NCBI GenBank assembly: GCA_027382625.1 | Contig: JAJKFJ010022319.1 | Span: 62,001 to 126,000 of the forward strand | Source of the DNA: Tetmemena sp. SeJ-2015 | Lineage: Eukaryota > Ciliophora > Spirotrichea > Sporadotrichida > Oxytrichidae | Reading direction: 5' to 3' | DNA length: 64,000 bases | In this document: positions 32,959-46,133 of the stretch, piece after piece | How positions within the stretch are numbered: the first letter of the stretch is position 1 | Layout of the letters: each line of letters opens with the position of its first letter | The notes under the pieces: generated by a model | Seen by the model: only the letters and a program-made list of their open reading frames with translations | Told to the model about the DNA's origin: nothing | Database searches by the model: none | Position numbers and translations under genes: made by a program

Positions 32959-35900
32959 AATGGCAGCTGTTTTAATTGCAAACAACAACGTAAGTCAATT
33001 CACTAGCTCTTCATGGATTTTATTACCAATAATTACCACTAAAGCCATTTCAAGTTTCTTATTAATATTACTGCATATAGATATTGAATACTCTAAATTC
33101 ATAAGTGAGATAGTCTAAAAAGGAGCCATTCAAAATTGCTAAGCAACCCGAAAGTTGCGTTCATACAGTTGAGATTGCATATAAGCAGTTTACACATTGC
33201 AGCGATTGTGGCTTACTCCTCAAAATTAAGGTACAAACGCAATCTCTTCGTTTACTCATATTTAGTTAGATTAACCTGTAAAAGTACTTAGACATGAAAG
33301 CTTGGTCCACGATGCTGACATATCCCCAGCTGAAATGTATGAGAAACTATTTGAAGATGAAAAGAAATAGACTTATGTCCAGTATTAGGAATCTCTAGCA
33401 CAACCTGACATCATGAACTATAAGAAAGTACTTATTGATTGGCTTTTTGAAGTCGGTTAAAGATTTATTCAGTCTAACCTGACTATACACATATCGATTG
33501 CCTATCTAGAGAGAGCTTATCAACTAAATATGCACAAAACTAAAGACGGAAAGTAAAAACCGGAAAGCCAGCTTAGACTATTGGCTGTAACATGCCTTTT
33601 AATTGGCTCGAAGTATGATGAACTCGACGATAGAATTCCTTTCATTGTGGATATGAGCAAAATCTTAAAGAAAATCATTTCCTTCAATTAAGAAGACGTG
33701 GTGAGAAAAGAGACTGAGATTCTTTTCAAATTCAACTTTGACCTTATGATAATAACTCCACTGCACTTTGTGCATTCTCTTCTTGCTCAAGGATGCATAT
33801 TTGAAGGCATCGATCATTATAGTTAGAGAGAAGTCAGAACATCAAAGGCAAAGAAAGAAAATAGCTAACAAGGTTCGGAGGAAAGACAGAATATTACTAG
33901 CAAGGTTTTGGATAACATGAGGAAGTATGCTGAGTTTTTCGCTGACTTGGCAACTCATATTTATGAACTCAAAAAATATACCTGCTCTTAAGTTGGTCTG
34001 ATTTGTATTTTGGCTGCTAAAAAAATAGTAAACATCTCCCCTCTTTGGAACAGTTTATTAAGAGACCTTTGCAAGATTGAATACCAAGAAATTGAACAGC
34101 CGTTTAAAATTCTTTTCTCCTTCTATAAGCAATGCTTCTTGCATAATCTAAACGAATCTAAGGCCATTAGCGATATTTCTGTTTCCTAGAAAGCTATAAA
34201 TGTAAACCAGAGTGTATAGAGCTATAGCTAGAATGCGAACCAGATTTCAGCTATTCCACTAACTTTGGACTTATCAACTAGCTAAACTTTTTCTTAAAGT
34301 GTGGAAGCCTTTCAAGAAAATTAAAGGACTTAGAAAGTTCTGACTTCAAGGAGGCCTCACTCAAAGATAGGTATAAACCCAATAAAGGTAAATCTGATTG
34401 AGTATGAGAATTCCAGGCAACCTTTGGGAGTATAAACCACCAGATAATCAGATAACTTAGGCAAAGAGAAATGCAAAATCAACTTGATAACTAACTTATG
34501 TTTCCTTTTTATGAGATAACATTCAACAAGACATCAACCAATTAAGCTGTCCAAATAATCAGTGCACAACCTAAGCTAAAACCTAAAAGCAGCACTGGCC
34601 TCGTTAAACCAAAAATCTCAAAAATTAAAAGCTCCAAGGACACTACTGAAAAAGAAAACAATGAGCCTCCTCTCACTCGAAAGAACCAATAGAGTGCAAA
34701 GCTGGGGAGCGGAAAGAATGAAGTAAAGACACCAATAGTTTCTAACAGCATTATGAATTTTCAAATTTTAGGAAGAGACAATATTGAAAACTAAGACCCC
34801 AAAAAGCATTAAGCTCCTTCAACTGTCGAATCATCTACAGTTTTTGGTGATTAGATTCCTATAAGACAATCTAGTGAAATTTCTCACATTAAAAGTAGCA
34901 AGAGTTAAGTTAAGAAAGTTGGTGACCATTTCGTTCTTTCATCAGTCTATTCAACTGCTAATGTTACCAACAAAAACTCAACTAAGCAGTCTTTGACTTA
35001 GAAAGAAAATATTGTGAATCCATGTAAGAGCTTAGAACCTGTGCTTAAGTAAAAACAATGCTTGAACCAAACTTTTAAGCCATGCTTAGTTTCATAATTA
35101 TAGCAGAGCAGCAGTTAAAACAAGCTTATCAATTTAAAACAAGATGCCTAGTCTCGTAAATAATCATTAGCTAGTATTATATAATTACAGATATTTGATC
35201 AACTTTAATTAAAGTAAGAGAGATAAATTAAAGAAGGCAGTTTCTTAATCTACTTCACAAGGAAAGAAAGAACTTAAAAGAAATTTATATATCAATTAAA
35301 TGTGATGATGTCTTCTCTTCAGTTCGACTGTGAAGATTCTACTTCTAATTAATATAAGTCTAAAAGGTTTTAGCCATACCCACTAATAAATGAAAACTCT
35401 ACACTTCATGAATCTTAAAACAAGATAATTCAAAAGGGAGTAGAATTTCTGGTTATATTTTTCTAAATAATTATGTAGCTTTGTTATGAATGACAAGCAT
35501 AGTGGAATTTAGCCTTCAAAGAAGAAGGAACTGGTGAAATCTCTGCTTTCTTAGAGTCACTCCCTGGGTTAGCTTTTTAGCGTTTAGAATTAGTTCCAGA
35601 AACAGCTTAGCACAAAGGGTTTGTTTTCTTAGCTGGTGTCAAACAGCATTCTCTCTCATAATGGATATTAAAATGCTTACAATTAAGATAAATCTCAGAA
35701 TTAGGTTGCTGCTCGAGGCAATTCATCTTACTCTACTAAGAAGTCTTAGGATAATTAGCACCCTCACAATCAAACTATTGCTATTTTCCCATAATCAAAT
35801 AAGAAGAGAAACTCTACTGCCTCAGCGAATTAGAGCTCGAAGGTCAACGAGACTGCAGCCGCTATTTACAATTTCTATCCTTCTCAGGTCTTGGATTCTT

Positions 35901-36300
35901 AAATCCTAAATTCGAAAAGAGGGAGGAAAGATTCACAATCCAAGCTATTTAATTATACATTAAGCACAAAACATATAGTGTTCTAACGATTAAGAATCAA
36001 GATAGATCAGACTCACTTGTCGAAGTAAGCTCTAAGAAGAGCACTTCAGGCACCAATGAATCTATGTCGAAGGAGCAAATAATAAATTAGATTATGATGA
36101 ACAAGCAAGAGATTAACAAAAAGCAGTCGAAGTCTGTTGAAAATTTGATCAATATATAGGGAATGAATCAAAGAAGGGCAATTATCAATCAGATTGCCTC
36201 TAAAATGATGAAGAGCAGAGATGGCTCCAATAATCAAAATAGATTGGATACCTTTAGACAACCTACAGCAAAGGACATCAAATTTATATAAATAAAATGA
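32959..36300 (+). CDS. Cyclin-domain protein with long low-complexity C-terminus
   Basis: ATG at 32959 (MAAVLIANNN) is followed by a GTAAGT intron of about 150 bp, then CVHTVEIAYKQFTHCSDCGLL, another intron (about 33230-33268), and the cyclin box. Its first fold holds MNYKKVLIDWLFEVGQRF, HISIAYLERAYQLN, LLAVTCLLIGSKYDELDDR and VVRKETEILFKFNFDLM; a second, cyclin-C-like part contains KYAEFFADLATHIYELKKY. WL-EV, the KYDE site and the buried helices are as in B-type cyclins that bind CDKs. The remaining ~600 residues are Ser/Lys/Gln-rich with many S/TP sites and end KDIKFIQIK at TGA 36298-36300. At least one IES (34486-34514); others near 35230 and 35400-35520 unresolved. Much longer than typical cyclins. 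Confidence 0.85.
34486..34514 (+). other. IES of 29 bp, pointer GATAAC
   Basis: GATAAC at 34486 and 34515. Deletion joins KEKCKINLIT to FNKTSTNQAVQ in frame. Confidence 0.8.
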
Positions 36301-36554
36301 AAACTTTTATAAAATTATAACTAAAATATAAACTTAAATTCACTCTAAAATTACATATCTAGTCTAATATTTGCATAGATGTAATTAATTTTTATAGTCC
36401 TATGTTATTTTAAAATATAATACAAAAATAATTGTTTTTCAAAGGTGATGCCATTTAATGAAAGTAGTATTCTAAAAACCTTAAAAGTTATTTGTTTTTT
36501 ACCTCTGAACTAACCTATTAATCTTAAAACTCTCATCGGCCTACTTTCGGAAAT

Positions 36555-37678
36555 ATGAATATGACACAGATGAGCATGATGATGAATGGCTCTCGAGCTC
36601 TGAATAACATGACTTTGAACTCTCAACTAAATCAACAAGTGCTCCATACTTCTAAGCAAGCAGTGAGGGACAGTTAAAGGAAAAAGACAAAGACTCCTGC
36701 TCTAAATACTCAAGCTATTGATGCAACTAAGAAACGCATCTTAAATATTCTCAATACAAAGCTCAGCAAGAAACTAGCTTAAACCAACATTAGCTAATGC
36801 TAAACTTCACTCAGCAAATGCAACTCAAGCAACTTCCTTGCAAACTAAACCCTGAATCAGTCTACCATGTTCAGTCTAAAGACTCATACCGCTAGGGATT
36901 AAAATCAATTCATGGCTCCTTACTCCCATACTCATTATAGTTTCAATAAAAAATTAATTTTACTCAAGAGTTCCAATAATAAGCAAATAAGGGGTCCAAT
37001 AGTTGTACGGCTCGCCATTCTCTTGCAACTCCTCTTACTTAATCAACTGCGATAGATTCAACTTCCAGATAAATCGTTTAGCCATCAGCAAACTACGCAT
37101 CAGATAACGCTTACGCGATGTACACTCTCAAAGCTAAGCAATAGACTTTATTATAAATAAATATATAATATATACTCTGTCAACCTCAAACTTGCATGCT
37201 TATTAGAGTTCATCATCTAATCAACAAATAACTCTTATCCCATAGCAACAACCTGCTACAAGCCAAAAGATCTAATAAAATGTGTACGGAAGCGGAACAA
37301 CCGAAAATTCACAGATTAACAAAGGCAAGATTGAGAAACGTCTTTCTCTTTCGAAGATGAATTAAAATCACACTATATAATAAAGCAGACCAGGAACACT
37401 TACTCAATGCCCTTCAACAAGTGGGTTATTTGTAGTTGATGAGGAGGAAAAGATCCAGCAAATCACAAATTCAGTCTACTCCTTCTAAAAGTAAAAGTAG
37501 AGCACCTCAACAACCAAAAATTATACAAATGTAATTTTAAACAAGCAATTTACATAGTGCAGCAGCATATCAACAGCAAAATTTGATCAGATATGTGGAT
37601 GGTTCTGTTATGATTCAAGCAGCAGGATCAGCTCTCAACTAATCAAATCTGAGACAGTCAACTCAAAAGCGAATGTGA
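36555..37678 (+). CDS. Asn/Ser/Gln-rich hypothetical protein
   Basis: ATG at 36555 (MNMTQMSMMMNGSRALNNMT) opens a frame through a basic segment (SQRKKTKTPALNTQ, TKKRILNILNTKLSKKL). After a 23-bp IES (36972-36994) it continues SCTARHSLATPLTQSTAIDS and YASDNAYAMYTLKAKQQ. An AT-rich break follows near 37150, then IEKRLSLSKMNQNHTIQ and FVVDEEEKIQQITNSVYSF. The last block, NLHSAAAYQQQNLIRYVDGS, is in another frame and ends at TGA 37676-37678, so at least two more small IESs or introns exist. No domain recognised; probably disordered. Separate from the cyclin gene by about 250 bp. Confidence 0.65.
36972..36994 (+). other. IES of 23 bp, pointer TCCAAT
   Basis: TCCAAT at 36972 and 36995. Deletion joins KLILLKSSN to SCTARHSLATP in frame. 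Confidence 0.8.
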
Positions 37679-37796
37679 TTAGAAATATAAGCTAAATTCT
37701 AATGTAGTATCTAATTTATATTAAAAAGATTTTGCATAAGTTAGTTGAATTAGCTATAAGAAGAAATGAGAGTAATCTAAGAAATTAAATAAACAT

Positions 37797-38810
37797 GGCA
37801 AACTTCAACCACAGAGCAGCTATTGATATTCAAAATTTGATCCATCACATCTAAAAGAACAGCGATATTGACACTATCAAGTCATATAACATTTCCCTAG
37901 TAAAATAGGAAAAGTTCTTTACTTTACTAGGATAATTAATTGCTTATTTATAATCTGAACACGGGAGATAACGACAACCGAACTCCTTTCTTCTGGGCAT
38001 GCTCTGAGGGCAGGTTAGAAATAGCAGAGTTGTTCATAGATCTTCAATGCTAAATTGACAAAGCTGATTCAGTAACTTTCATACTGATTTTGTTAATCTC
38101 ATTTTTCTAGTATTTAAACACTCCAATCCATGCTGCTTGTGATAAGGGACACCTGCCTATAGTGCATTTACTTCTCTCTCATGGAACCAAAGTTAACCCT
38201 GTCAATACTAAGAAATTGACTCCCCTCCATATTGCAGCTGAAAGAGGCCACACTAAAATAGTCGAACTGCTTTTGGACTATCACATCAACTCAAGATACT
38301 TCAAATACGTTAATCCAGAAAATGAAATCGATATGAACGTCTAAAGGAATAAATATAACTTTTATTCAACAAAGATGTAAATAATGCTAATTTTATATTT
38401 TAATTGATTCTCTTTCATTTAAAACTCATTTTTTATTCTATAAGATGCAAATATATTATTTAAATTAGAAAGATGACAAAGGACAGACACCTTTAATAAA
38501 ATCGATTATGAATAACAACTTAGAGATCACAAGGCTTTTAATTGAGAATGATTGTGATGTGAATAAGGGGGACTCTGACTACAAGACAGCCTTGCTTTAT
38601 GCTCTTTTCGAGGGAAAAGATGACATAGCTATTTTCTTGGTGCTCTATGGAGCTGATATAAATGCAACCAGTAAGACTGGAGATAAACCTATTGAGTTCG
38701 CAAATGCAAAGTTAAAGAAGGCACTCATAGAAATCCATAATGAAATAAGTGGAAGGAATGATGAGGAGGAGAAATCAAGCATGAAGTAGTCATAGATGCT
38801 AAAAAGCTGA
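37797..38810 (+). CDS. Ankyrin-repeat protein, ~295 aa
   Basis: ATG at 37797 (MANFNHRAAIDIQNLIHHI). Three GT-AG introns: 31 bp (37900-37930), 39 bp (38072-38110) and about 128 bp (38341 to about 38468, donor GTCTAA). Spliced, it shows at least five ankyrin repeats: DNRTPFFWACSEGRLEIAEL, NTPIHAACDKGHLPIVHLLL, LTPLHIAAERGHTKIVELLL, GQTPLIKSIMNNNLEITRLL, YKTALLYALFEGKDDIAIFL, followed by a capping helix and a short acidic tail to TGA 38808-38810. TPLH, GH and LL positions match the consensus. It is a protein-binding scaffold; the partner is unknown. No signal peptide or membrane segment. The last intron could instead be an IES. Confidence 0.85.
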
Positions 38811-38850
38811 AGTTATAAAAATATGTTATCAAATTAAGATTTAAATTTAA

Positions 38851-41800
38851 TCAAGATATAAACTCATACTGGTCTAAATACTCATTAAACTTCTATCTCA
38901 CAACGTCTTTTTTATGCTTTGAATTCACGTCATCATTTTCTAAATTGTAGAGCATTGCTGAATTTCTGTCAACATAGATGCTGAGTCTTGCGTCTATCAC
39001 TATTCTAACTTTAAATCTGAATACAAATTTCTCCTCCTCCACTCTAGAGCATATTACTAATTTAACGTTGATTTTTGAAATTGTTAAAACCTAATTAACT
39101 TTGAACGAATTAACGTAATTGGAAGGGAATAAATATATATAGGGCCATTAGGGAACTCACCCATTAGACATATAACTGTAAGTAAAAATCGCAAAAGAGA
39201 TTAATAGGGCTAAAAAATTTAAATATAGACATCAGTAATTATAACTTACATTACATTAAAAAATTTAGAAATGGAGGTTTTTTTCTCCATCAGACCCCCC
39301 TGCGCCCACTCATTAAATTTCTTGTTTAATAATTCCCAGGCCCACCCACCACCCAAAACGAGCACGACAACTACAAAAAGTCAAAAGTAAGTATGCTTCT
39401 CTATTTAAATATATTTTAAACATCATTTCAAGAAAATTCTGGAATTCTTCAAAACATAGTTGGAGTGATGGCAAATGGAGTTCCAATATTAAAATTTTGG
39501 ATTATTCTGAAAATCATGGGTAGAAGCAAAAATTTTGTAAAAATTTTAATACTTACTTTTGACTTTTTGTAGTTGTCGTGCTCGTTTTGGGTGGTGGGTG
39601 GGCCTGGGAATTATTAAACAAGAAATTTAATGAGTGGGCGCAGGGGGTCTGATGGAGAAAAAAACCTCCATTTCTAAATTTTTTAATGTAATGTAAGTTA
39701 TAATTACTGATGTCTATATTTAAATTTTTTAGCCCTATTAATCTCTTTTGCGATTTTTACTTACAGTTATATGTCTAATGGGTGAGTTCCCTAATGGCCC
39801 TATATATATTTATTCCCTTCCTATTACGTTAATTCGTTCAAAGTTAATTAGGTTTTAACAATTTCAAAAATCAACGTTAAATTAGTAATATTATAGCTCA
39901 ATTAAAGAATGAAAGCACGAACAATGTGTATACTTTGATCAGTATAAGTTAAATTAATATAATAAAGTTAAACTGCCTAACTTGAATTCTAAATTAAGTT
40001 AAAGGAGCTGTGTACTTTAGACCTCAGAAAAGCAAATCTGAAAATAATTATTCTAATTAGGAATTTGAAATCATAAATTATAATTTAAGATAATTTCCAG
40101 CATTCTTCCCACTATAGCGAAATTACTGATTCTAGGTGATTACTTGTAGATGTATCGTCTTAATTAACTTTCTGATCAAGAATCTTAACACTCTGAAGGA
40201 AGTGCATCAATTCTAAGTTAAATCTGGTGGAAAATTTGTAGATTTAACGAACAATAGAGGAACATTTATCCTCTTTAAAATTAATAATCCTAAATAGTGA
40301 AGTAGCCATTTTCATCTTGCTTCTAAGGTTTGCTTGAGAAATAGGTCAATTCAACTAAAGCCTTAAGAAAGATAGGGAAGAAGATCTGAAGTCCAGAATT
40401 GTAATCCTTGAAGTTTACTAGTTCTAATTTCATCAGCTTCGAAGGGCTACAAGTGTTTTCTATTATCAAAATCAAGTATGAATAAATTAAATAGCTTAAG
40501 ATTAGTATTCTCTCAGGTCAACCCATAATCTGTTATCGTTAGATTTAGCCAAATTAATTCGTAAATCTAGAGCCTCTTCGGTCAGATTTAATTCCCTAAT
40601 GATATTCTAGATAGATAAAACCTTTTCATTCTTCAAAATAAGTAACCTTTCTTATTCAGCCTAAATATTTGCTTTCAATAGCTCTATCTTTTATAGCTTC
40701 TACTAAACATTAGTCGCGAGCTAGTATTTGAGGTGATAGCTCTATGCCAACTGGAAAACTCTTTGTAGCCTTGCTTTCTCTATCATACATGTGGTCTCTA
40801 GAGTTTGCATAATTTGAGGGTTCTTCATGGCTTGAATTTCTTTGAGAGCTGACTCATTAATGTCAAGCTTATGGCAGATTATTTCTTCAGTAGATGGCAT
40901 TTTAAAGTTGAAAGTTTGAGGATAGTTATGAGACTAAGGTAATTATTAAGCCACATTTTAAGGTCCCGTTTCATCTTTTCTAACTTATCGTCCTTGGGGT
41001 AATATTGATTGGCGAGTATAATTAGAGGGGATTTGAATATTTCCTCTAGTAAAGATTGACTATCTATTTACCTATCTCTGAGCAAAAGTATTCACATCAA
41101 CAGCTGCTTTCTGTTGTTGATTGTTCAAAGGCAAGCCCTACTTCATTTACTCTGCTAAATTCTGCACAAATGAGGCTTCTGCAATAATAGAAGGCTCTGC
41201 AGAATGTACTAAAATGTGGGATTATTGCAAATCATTAGGAAAATTGAGTGACTGATCTTGTGAATGATAATAGGAGTTATCTTATTTCTCTAAGAAAGAG
41301 CCCTCGAAAGCAGGTTTACTATTTTCAAATGTAGAATTTAGACCAATGCTCTTTTTATTTGTATCTGACTTTGCTTGCTTTGTATCTGATTGATGTTTCT
41401 AAGAAGATTATTCGTTTCCAACTCCTTGTAGCGACCTTCTTAAATCATATGAAACAAGGAGATAAATTATGCAAAATATGTTTTACCAGGCTAATCTTAT
41501 TTGATTTCTTCATTAATGGTGCTGTAATTCATTATATCTGACTTTCTTGGAGTAGGTTGATCATTCATTTAATCTTGCAAAGACTCTTCTGATGATCGTT
41601 TAACCTAGTGGTCTTAATGTCTCTCAGGAGAAACTTCAAGTTAAAAATTAGAAGTTCGATAAAATCATCTTTCATCTCGACATCTTGATTACTTTAATTT
41701 CTCTATTGCTGCTAAATGTTCTCAGAGGATGGCTAATCATTTTCATTGTTTGAATCTTGATTCGCTATTTCAATACTCAGGTCAGCTAAGGGTTCTTCAT

Positions 41801-42874
41801 ATTATTTGGTGATAGTCAAATGAGAATATCTCCTTCTAGAGTCCAGAGCATGCATTAAAGATGGATTGTAGACATCTTTAATTATAAAAAGATAATCTTC
41901 CTCTTCCATAATCTCATCTGTAGACTAAATTAAATAAGTAGGTTGAGAAAGCTTATTTTATTCCTTCCTCTCTTCGAGTTTACTCTTTCTGTTAAGATTG
42001 CTTTTCCTTAACTGCTCTCTTAGTTTCATTTGTTTTTCTCTCTCATCAGCAAACTTTTCACTGGGATAGAACTCTAATATCTTAGAAGGGCCCCATGAAA
42101 TTCTTTTTTGCAATGATACTGATCGAGCGCTTTTCATCATCATCTCACTCTTATCGATAAGATTGCTCTTTGAGATATTTCCTCTTTTTTCTTCCTCTTC
42201 AGGTTAAATTATATTATAAATAGCTTTATTAGTTTTGCTGAAGAAGAGTGGCCAACAGATTAAGTTCTCCTTTTATCTCTGGCAATTCTAGAACTACTTG
42301 CATTCGAGGCTCTCTCTTAAGCCAGAGATCTTCCCCTGAGAGATTGCTAGTCATCTCTTACTCCCATGATTTCATTTGTCTCATTTCCTGCTGCTGAATA
42401 CCTCCCAAGTTAGATTGAATCGCTTTCAATGGGTGGCTAGCTGCTCTCTTACTTAGGAATGGTAAACTAATTTACATTTGGCTCCTAATCCTATACACTG
42501 AATCGGCTCTATTAGTAGCCAACGCTCTCATCTTCTTCCTCATCACCTGAGTCTGGTAAAAAGTATTTTGAGAAGGATTTATTGGTTGCATTAGATTGTA
42601 AAGATCTTTTGTTTGATTGTTAGAAATTAGGACCCCCAAATGATTTGTAAAACGACCTGGCTGCTGCTTGATTTGAAGAAATCTAACTTATTCTGGATGT
42701 GGGATTAGGCTAATTTTAATGAGTAAACTAGTTGCTCTATTGTACTTATGAAGCTACATCATCCCCTTCCTCTTTCATTACAACGTCTATTCAACAAATT
42801 AAGAGCTTAAATAAATGGTTTTAATCTTCAAACTTACCTTAGTTTGCTCCCGCATTATCTTAAGTGCTGCTCAT
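38851..42874 (-). CDS. Large coiled-coil protein with RVxF-like motif, possible Knl1/Spc105 relative
   Basis: ATG at 42874 (MSSTQDNAGANQ), then a GTAAG...AATAG intron. A long disordered Ser/Gln/Asn-rich region contains an acidic patch (SGDEEEDESVGYQQ) and SLQKRISWGPSKILEFYP near 42105-42050, which resembles the RVSF-type PP1-docking motif of Knl1/Spc105 kinetochore scaffolds. Further on are PSIIAEASFVQNLAEQMKQG and, from about 40900, a ~140-residue coiled coil (ETTCMIEKARLQRVFQLAQS; LLKANIQAEQERLLILKNEK). Next is a beta-rich C-terminal part (KLMKLELVNFKDYNSGLQIF), interrupted by the palindromic IES 39046-39898, and VFRFKVRIVIDARLSIYVDR ending at TGA 38851. The domain order fits Knl1; the identification is inferred from one motif and layout only. 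Confidence 0.55.
39046..39898 (-). mobile_element. Near-perfect 344-bp-arm palindrome acting as an IES
   Basis: Arms 39051-39394 and 39549-39891 are inverse complements with almost no mismatches (for example one base in the CGTAATWGGAAGGG word); the loop is 154 bp. It separates VRAFILQL from VEEEKFVFRFKV of the minus-strand gene. A 2-bp repeat (AG on the minus strand, 39044-39045 and 39897-39898) permits a join that keeps the frame. No coding frame inside. It resembles a recently inserted MITE or an inverted duplication. No clear target duplication. Confidence 0.8.
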
Positions 42875-43026
42875 TTTCAAAAACAATTCAAATTTAATTT
42901 ACCCTCTCTCATTATTTCTTTATTAAATTATTATTAACAAATCTAAGAAAATTCAAAAAATTAATCGAGATAAAATTTCACTCCTATATATTAAGGCAGT
43001 CTTGCTATTCATTTTAAAAATATAAT

Positions 43027-45860
43027 TCAATTAAAATTGCAGCAGATTTTTATGCAATATATAGACTTGCCACTATTGATTGCACTCTGTCTATACTCAT
43101 CAATAAGACTTTCATAATTGATCTAATTCTCCTCCTCTATTTGATCTTTCTAAATAATGAGACTACTTTTCATGAGTTGATTATTTAGCTGAGCCTGCTG
43201 TAATTTATTTTTGCCTCTTTTCATGATTCTCTTAGTGAGGTCTGAGTCTTTGAGCATCCACCCGCCTGTGTCTGTATTGCTTTAAAATCTTATGCCTCTC
43301 TGGGGACTCTCAGGTTTTGTGAAATTAATACCTAATCTTATAATAACTTACTAGCATGAAAGTGTGGTTGTAGATTTATTGGGTATTGAGTTCTCCAGCT
43401 ATTACTGATGAAGGTAGGCTTTTTTCATCAACTAGAATTTGAGATTTCATCTTATGATGCAACAGATTAGTAGCTTTCTGAGGAGAAACTTATAATTTAA
43501 AAATGAAAAGATTATTAAAACTGTATAGTTCTGGCTTTGAATAGACATCCTCATCAGGTTTCTCTAAAAGTCTCGCTTAGATCCACTTCCGTGCTTTGCA
43601 GAGGATGGAGCAAAATTACCGAAATTAGTTCCTGTGCTATGAGTGTAAGCAATCATGTTCTTTTTAAGATCTGAACTTAAAGCATAAAAATTAATCATTA
43701 GTTGAAGTTACTGTGGAAGACACTCTATATTTATCTTGAAAATTTGTGAAGGAAGAATTTAGCACAATTTAATAATTATATCAATATATCTATAAGCAGC
43801 TTCTAAATAAGCTGAACTTAGGGAGGATTAGTGTTACTTTCTCTCGCTCTAAAGCTACTGTCAATAAGTTTATTATGCTAAGTCTAGGGTCTAGTGCTTA
43901 GCTTATTTATTGAACATGAGGCTGATGCAAGATTGAATGACCTGGAGGTAAATTAAACTGCCTACTCAAACTTTTTATTCTTAGTTTAGTCATATCCTAG
44001 ATCAACTGAAGGAAGAGAAGGTTCAAGGCTTACTCTCTTAGATTTTCTAAACTGAGCATTAAGTTTAGCAGACAAGTTTTGCTTAATTGCAGTCATGGCT
44101 AGTCTATTTGTCTAATCTATTCCTTTTTAAGAGCCATTTTTAAAACTTGAAGTCTTTAACTAAGTTAAGTCTTCTGCTTTCTTATGTTCCTGCCCTTTGA
44201 TATAATCATAGTCAATGATGAGGCTTTTGTTAACAATCTTATCGTTTGGTGACATTATTGCTAATTTACTGAGCTAATGATACTAGTCCTTTATTTCATC
44301 TCTCTCATCGAAGGACTGATACCGGATTTTAGGTTTGATCTTCTCATTTTAAATAAGAAAATATTATCCTATTAAATATAAATGCTTTCATTTCTCTGGT
44401 AAGTAAAAACTTTTTATCTTAAATTTTCCAGCCTTCTTAGATCTTCATCTCCAACATAGCCTGTGAGTTAGCGAGAAAATTTGTGCATCCTTCTGTTCTA
44501 TGTTGTCAAATAGATCTTGTAGTTTTAATCAGCAAGTTAAAGATTAAATATTTTGAAAAATAAAGAAAGTACATTAAAACATTTTGAAGATGAGTTTTCC
44601 TGAGAGCTTCTCTGACTTAAGTATTTCCCTGTGGATAGTTTTGATTAGTATGCTTCTCTATTTGCTTAGCTCCTGAAAGCAGATTTCTGTTAACCTTGTT
44701 GCCAATCAAAAGCTCTTCGATTTTAATTAGACGTTCATAGAACCAGCGATACTTCTCCATTACTTTTATCTTCAGTTCATTTATGCACTCTTTTGGCCAT
44801 AGATTCAGCATTTCCTAAACTGGAATTCTGTAAACAATTACATCAGTCTTCGCAATTGCTGTATAACTTAAAGGCATGTTGAACAACCCTGAATCCTCAC
44901 ACAAAAATGTTTCTCCTGATACTAAACCTACTTCAAGTCCAAACTTTTCATCACCGCAGAGTCTTGGATCCTTAATGAACTCAAGAGTCCTGACGGTTTG
45001 AATAATATTTCCATTTTTATCGTAAAGATTTTCTGGCTTCTTCATCAGTTTCACTTCTCCTTTTAAGACTAGGTAATGAACTTAGATTTCAAATCCTCAC
45101 ACTCAAGAACTTAGTCTTGCTTGTATTCCTAAAATCTAATGAAGTAATTTTTGAATGATACATATTCATGAAAAGAGTAAAACAAGGAAAGCTTTTTGGC
45201 ATAGGATTTCTAAGCTAAGGAGGGAACTAGGTCTTGCACTAATTAAAGAGTCTGCTTTCCTCCCTTTGAGTGTCCTACATTAATTTATTATTGAGTAATA
45301 ATGGATTACCTCTGAGTATTGCATGTACTAAGCAAATGGAAATATAACCACCGACGCTTGCTCACTTTGAATTATTATTTTCTTAAGACTGTGGTCTTTG
45401 TACTAGTCTTTTTCTTTCTTAATAAAATCGTAGTACTTGCCTTCAGATATCACTAGCTAACTTATCTGTGGTTTGTCTTTTTCCAATAAAAATCCATGTT
45501 AATTTAAATCCACATAGGTTTCTAATTCGTAGACCAGTTTACCACGGTGGCAAAATATTAAATCAATTTGATTTACATCCTTGAAAGGAATTTAATAAAT
45601 TAAACTACTGTATTTCATCACCCTCTTTTAAATGCTTCACTTTCAATAACCCATACATCTATATAGTGTTCATTAAAAGTTGGAGAAAACTAGCACCTAT
45701 TGCTTACCCGCTATTTAGTGATTTGACAAAGATGCTTCAGATTCAGGATCTTATCTACTGCCTCCTTTATTATTCTCTGATCTTACTGAGCGTTAAGTTT
45801 ATAAAAAGAAGCATTCAATTATTAAGAGATATAAAAAATTAAAGAAAACTTATAATCATT
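43027..45860 (-). CDS. Cyclic-nucleotide-binding-domain protein
   Basis: Near the N-terminus (about 45780) lies IIKEAVDKILNLKHLCQIT. A first CNBD-like region (about 45620-45310) includes IFCHRGKLVYELETYVDL and HSLKKIIIQSEQASVVIFPF. After SYAKKLSLFYSFHEYVSFKN comes a second: VHYLVLKGEVKLMKKPENLY, FGLEVGLVSGETFLCEDSG, SYTAIAKTDVIVYRIPVQEM (about 45070-44810). The strand order and the GEV..., FGLEVGL... and A-TD-VYRI elements match CNBDs, though the usual phosphate-binding Arg is not obvious. The ~450-residue tail is Ser/Lys-rich with a final coiled segment (KRGKNKLQQAQLNNQLMKSS), ending at TGA 43027. Start and several introns/IESs unresolved. Role: probably a cAMP/cGMP sensor or cytoskeletal protein. 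Confidence 0.65.
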
Positions 45861-46133
45861 TGATGTACCTACGACCAAATAAATTTAAATACTGCTATAA
45901 ACCACCTATTTTATCTCACAAATTTATAATATATAAGATAAAATTCTAATGATAAGCTCAAAATGCTATATTTAAAATGTTCATTACATTTAATCATTTT
46001 AACAATTTTTAATATAAATTTATATACCCCACAATAGCTTTGCTTATCCATAGCGAGATAAATTATTTTATTTTAATTCGATATAACTTAAAAATCTCTT
46101 AAAGTAGCTTCACCGATGATAAATTACAAAAAT

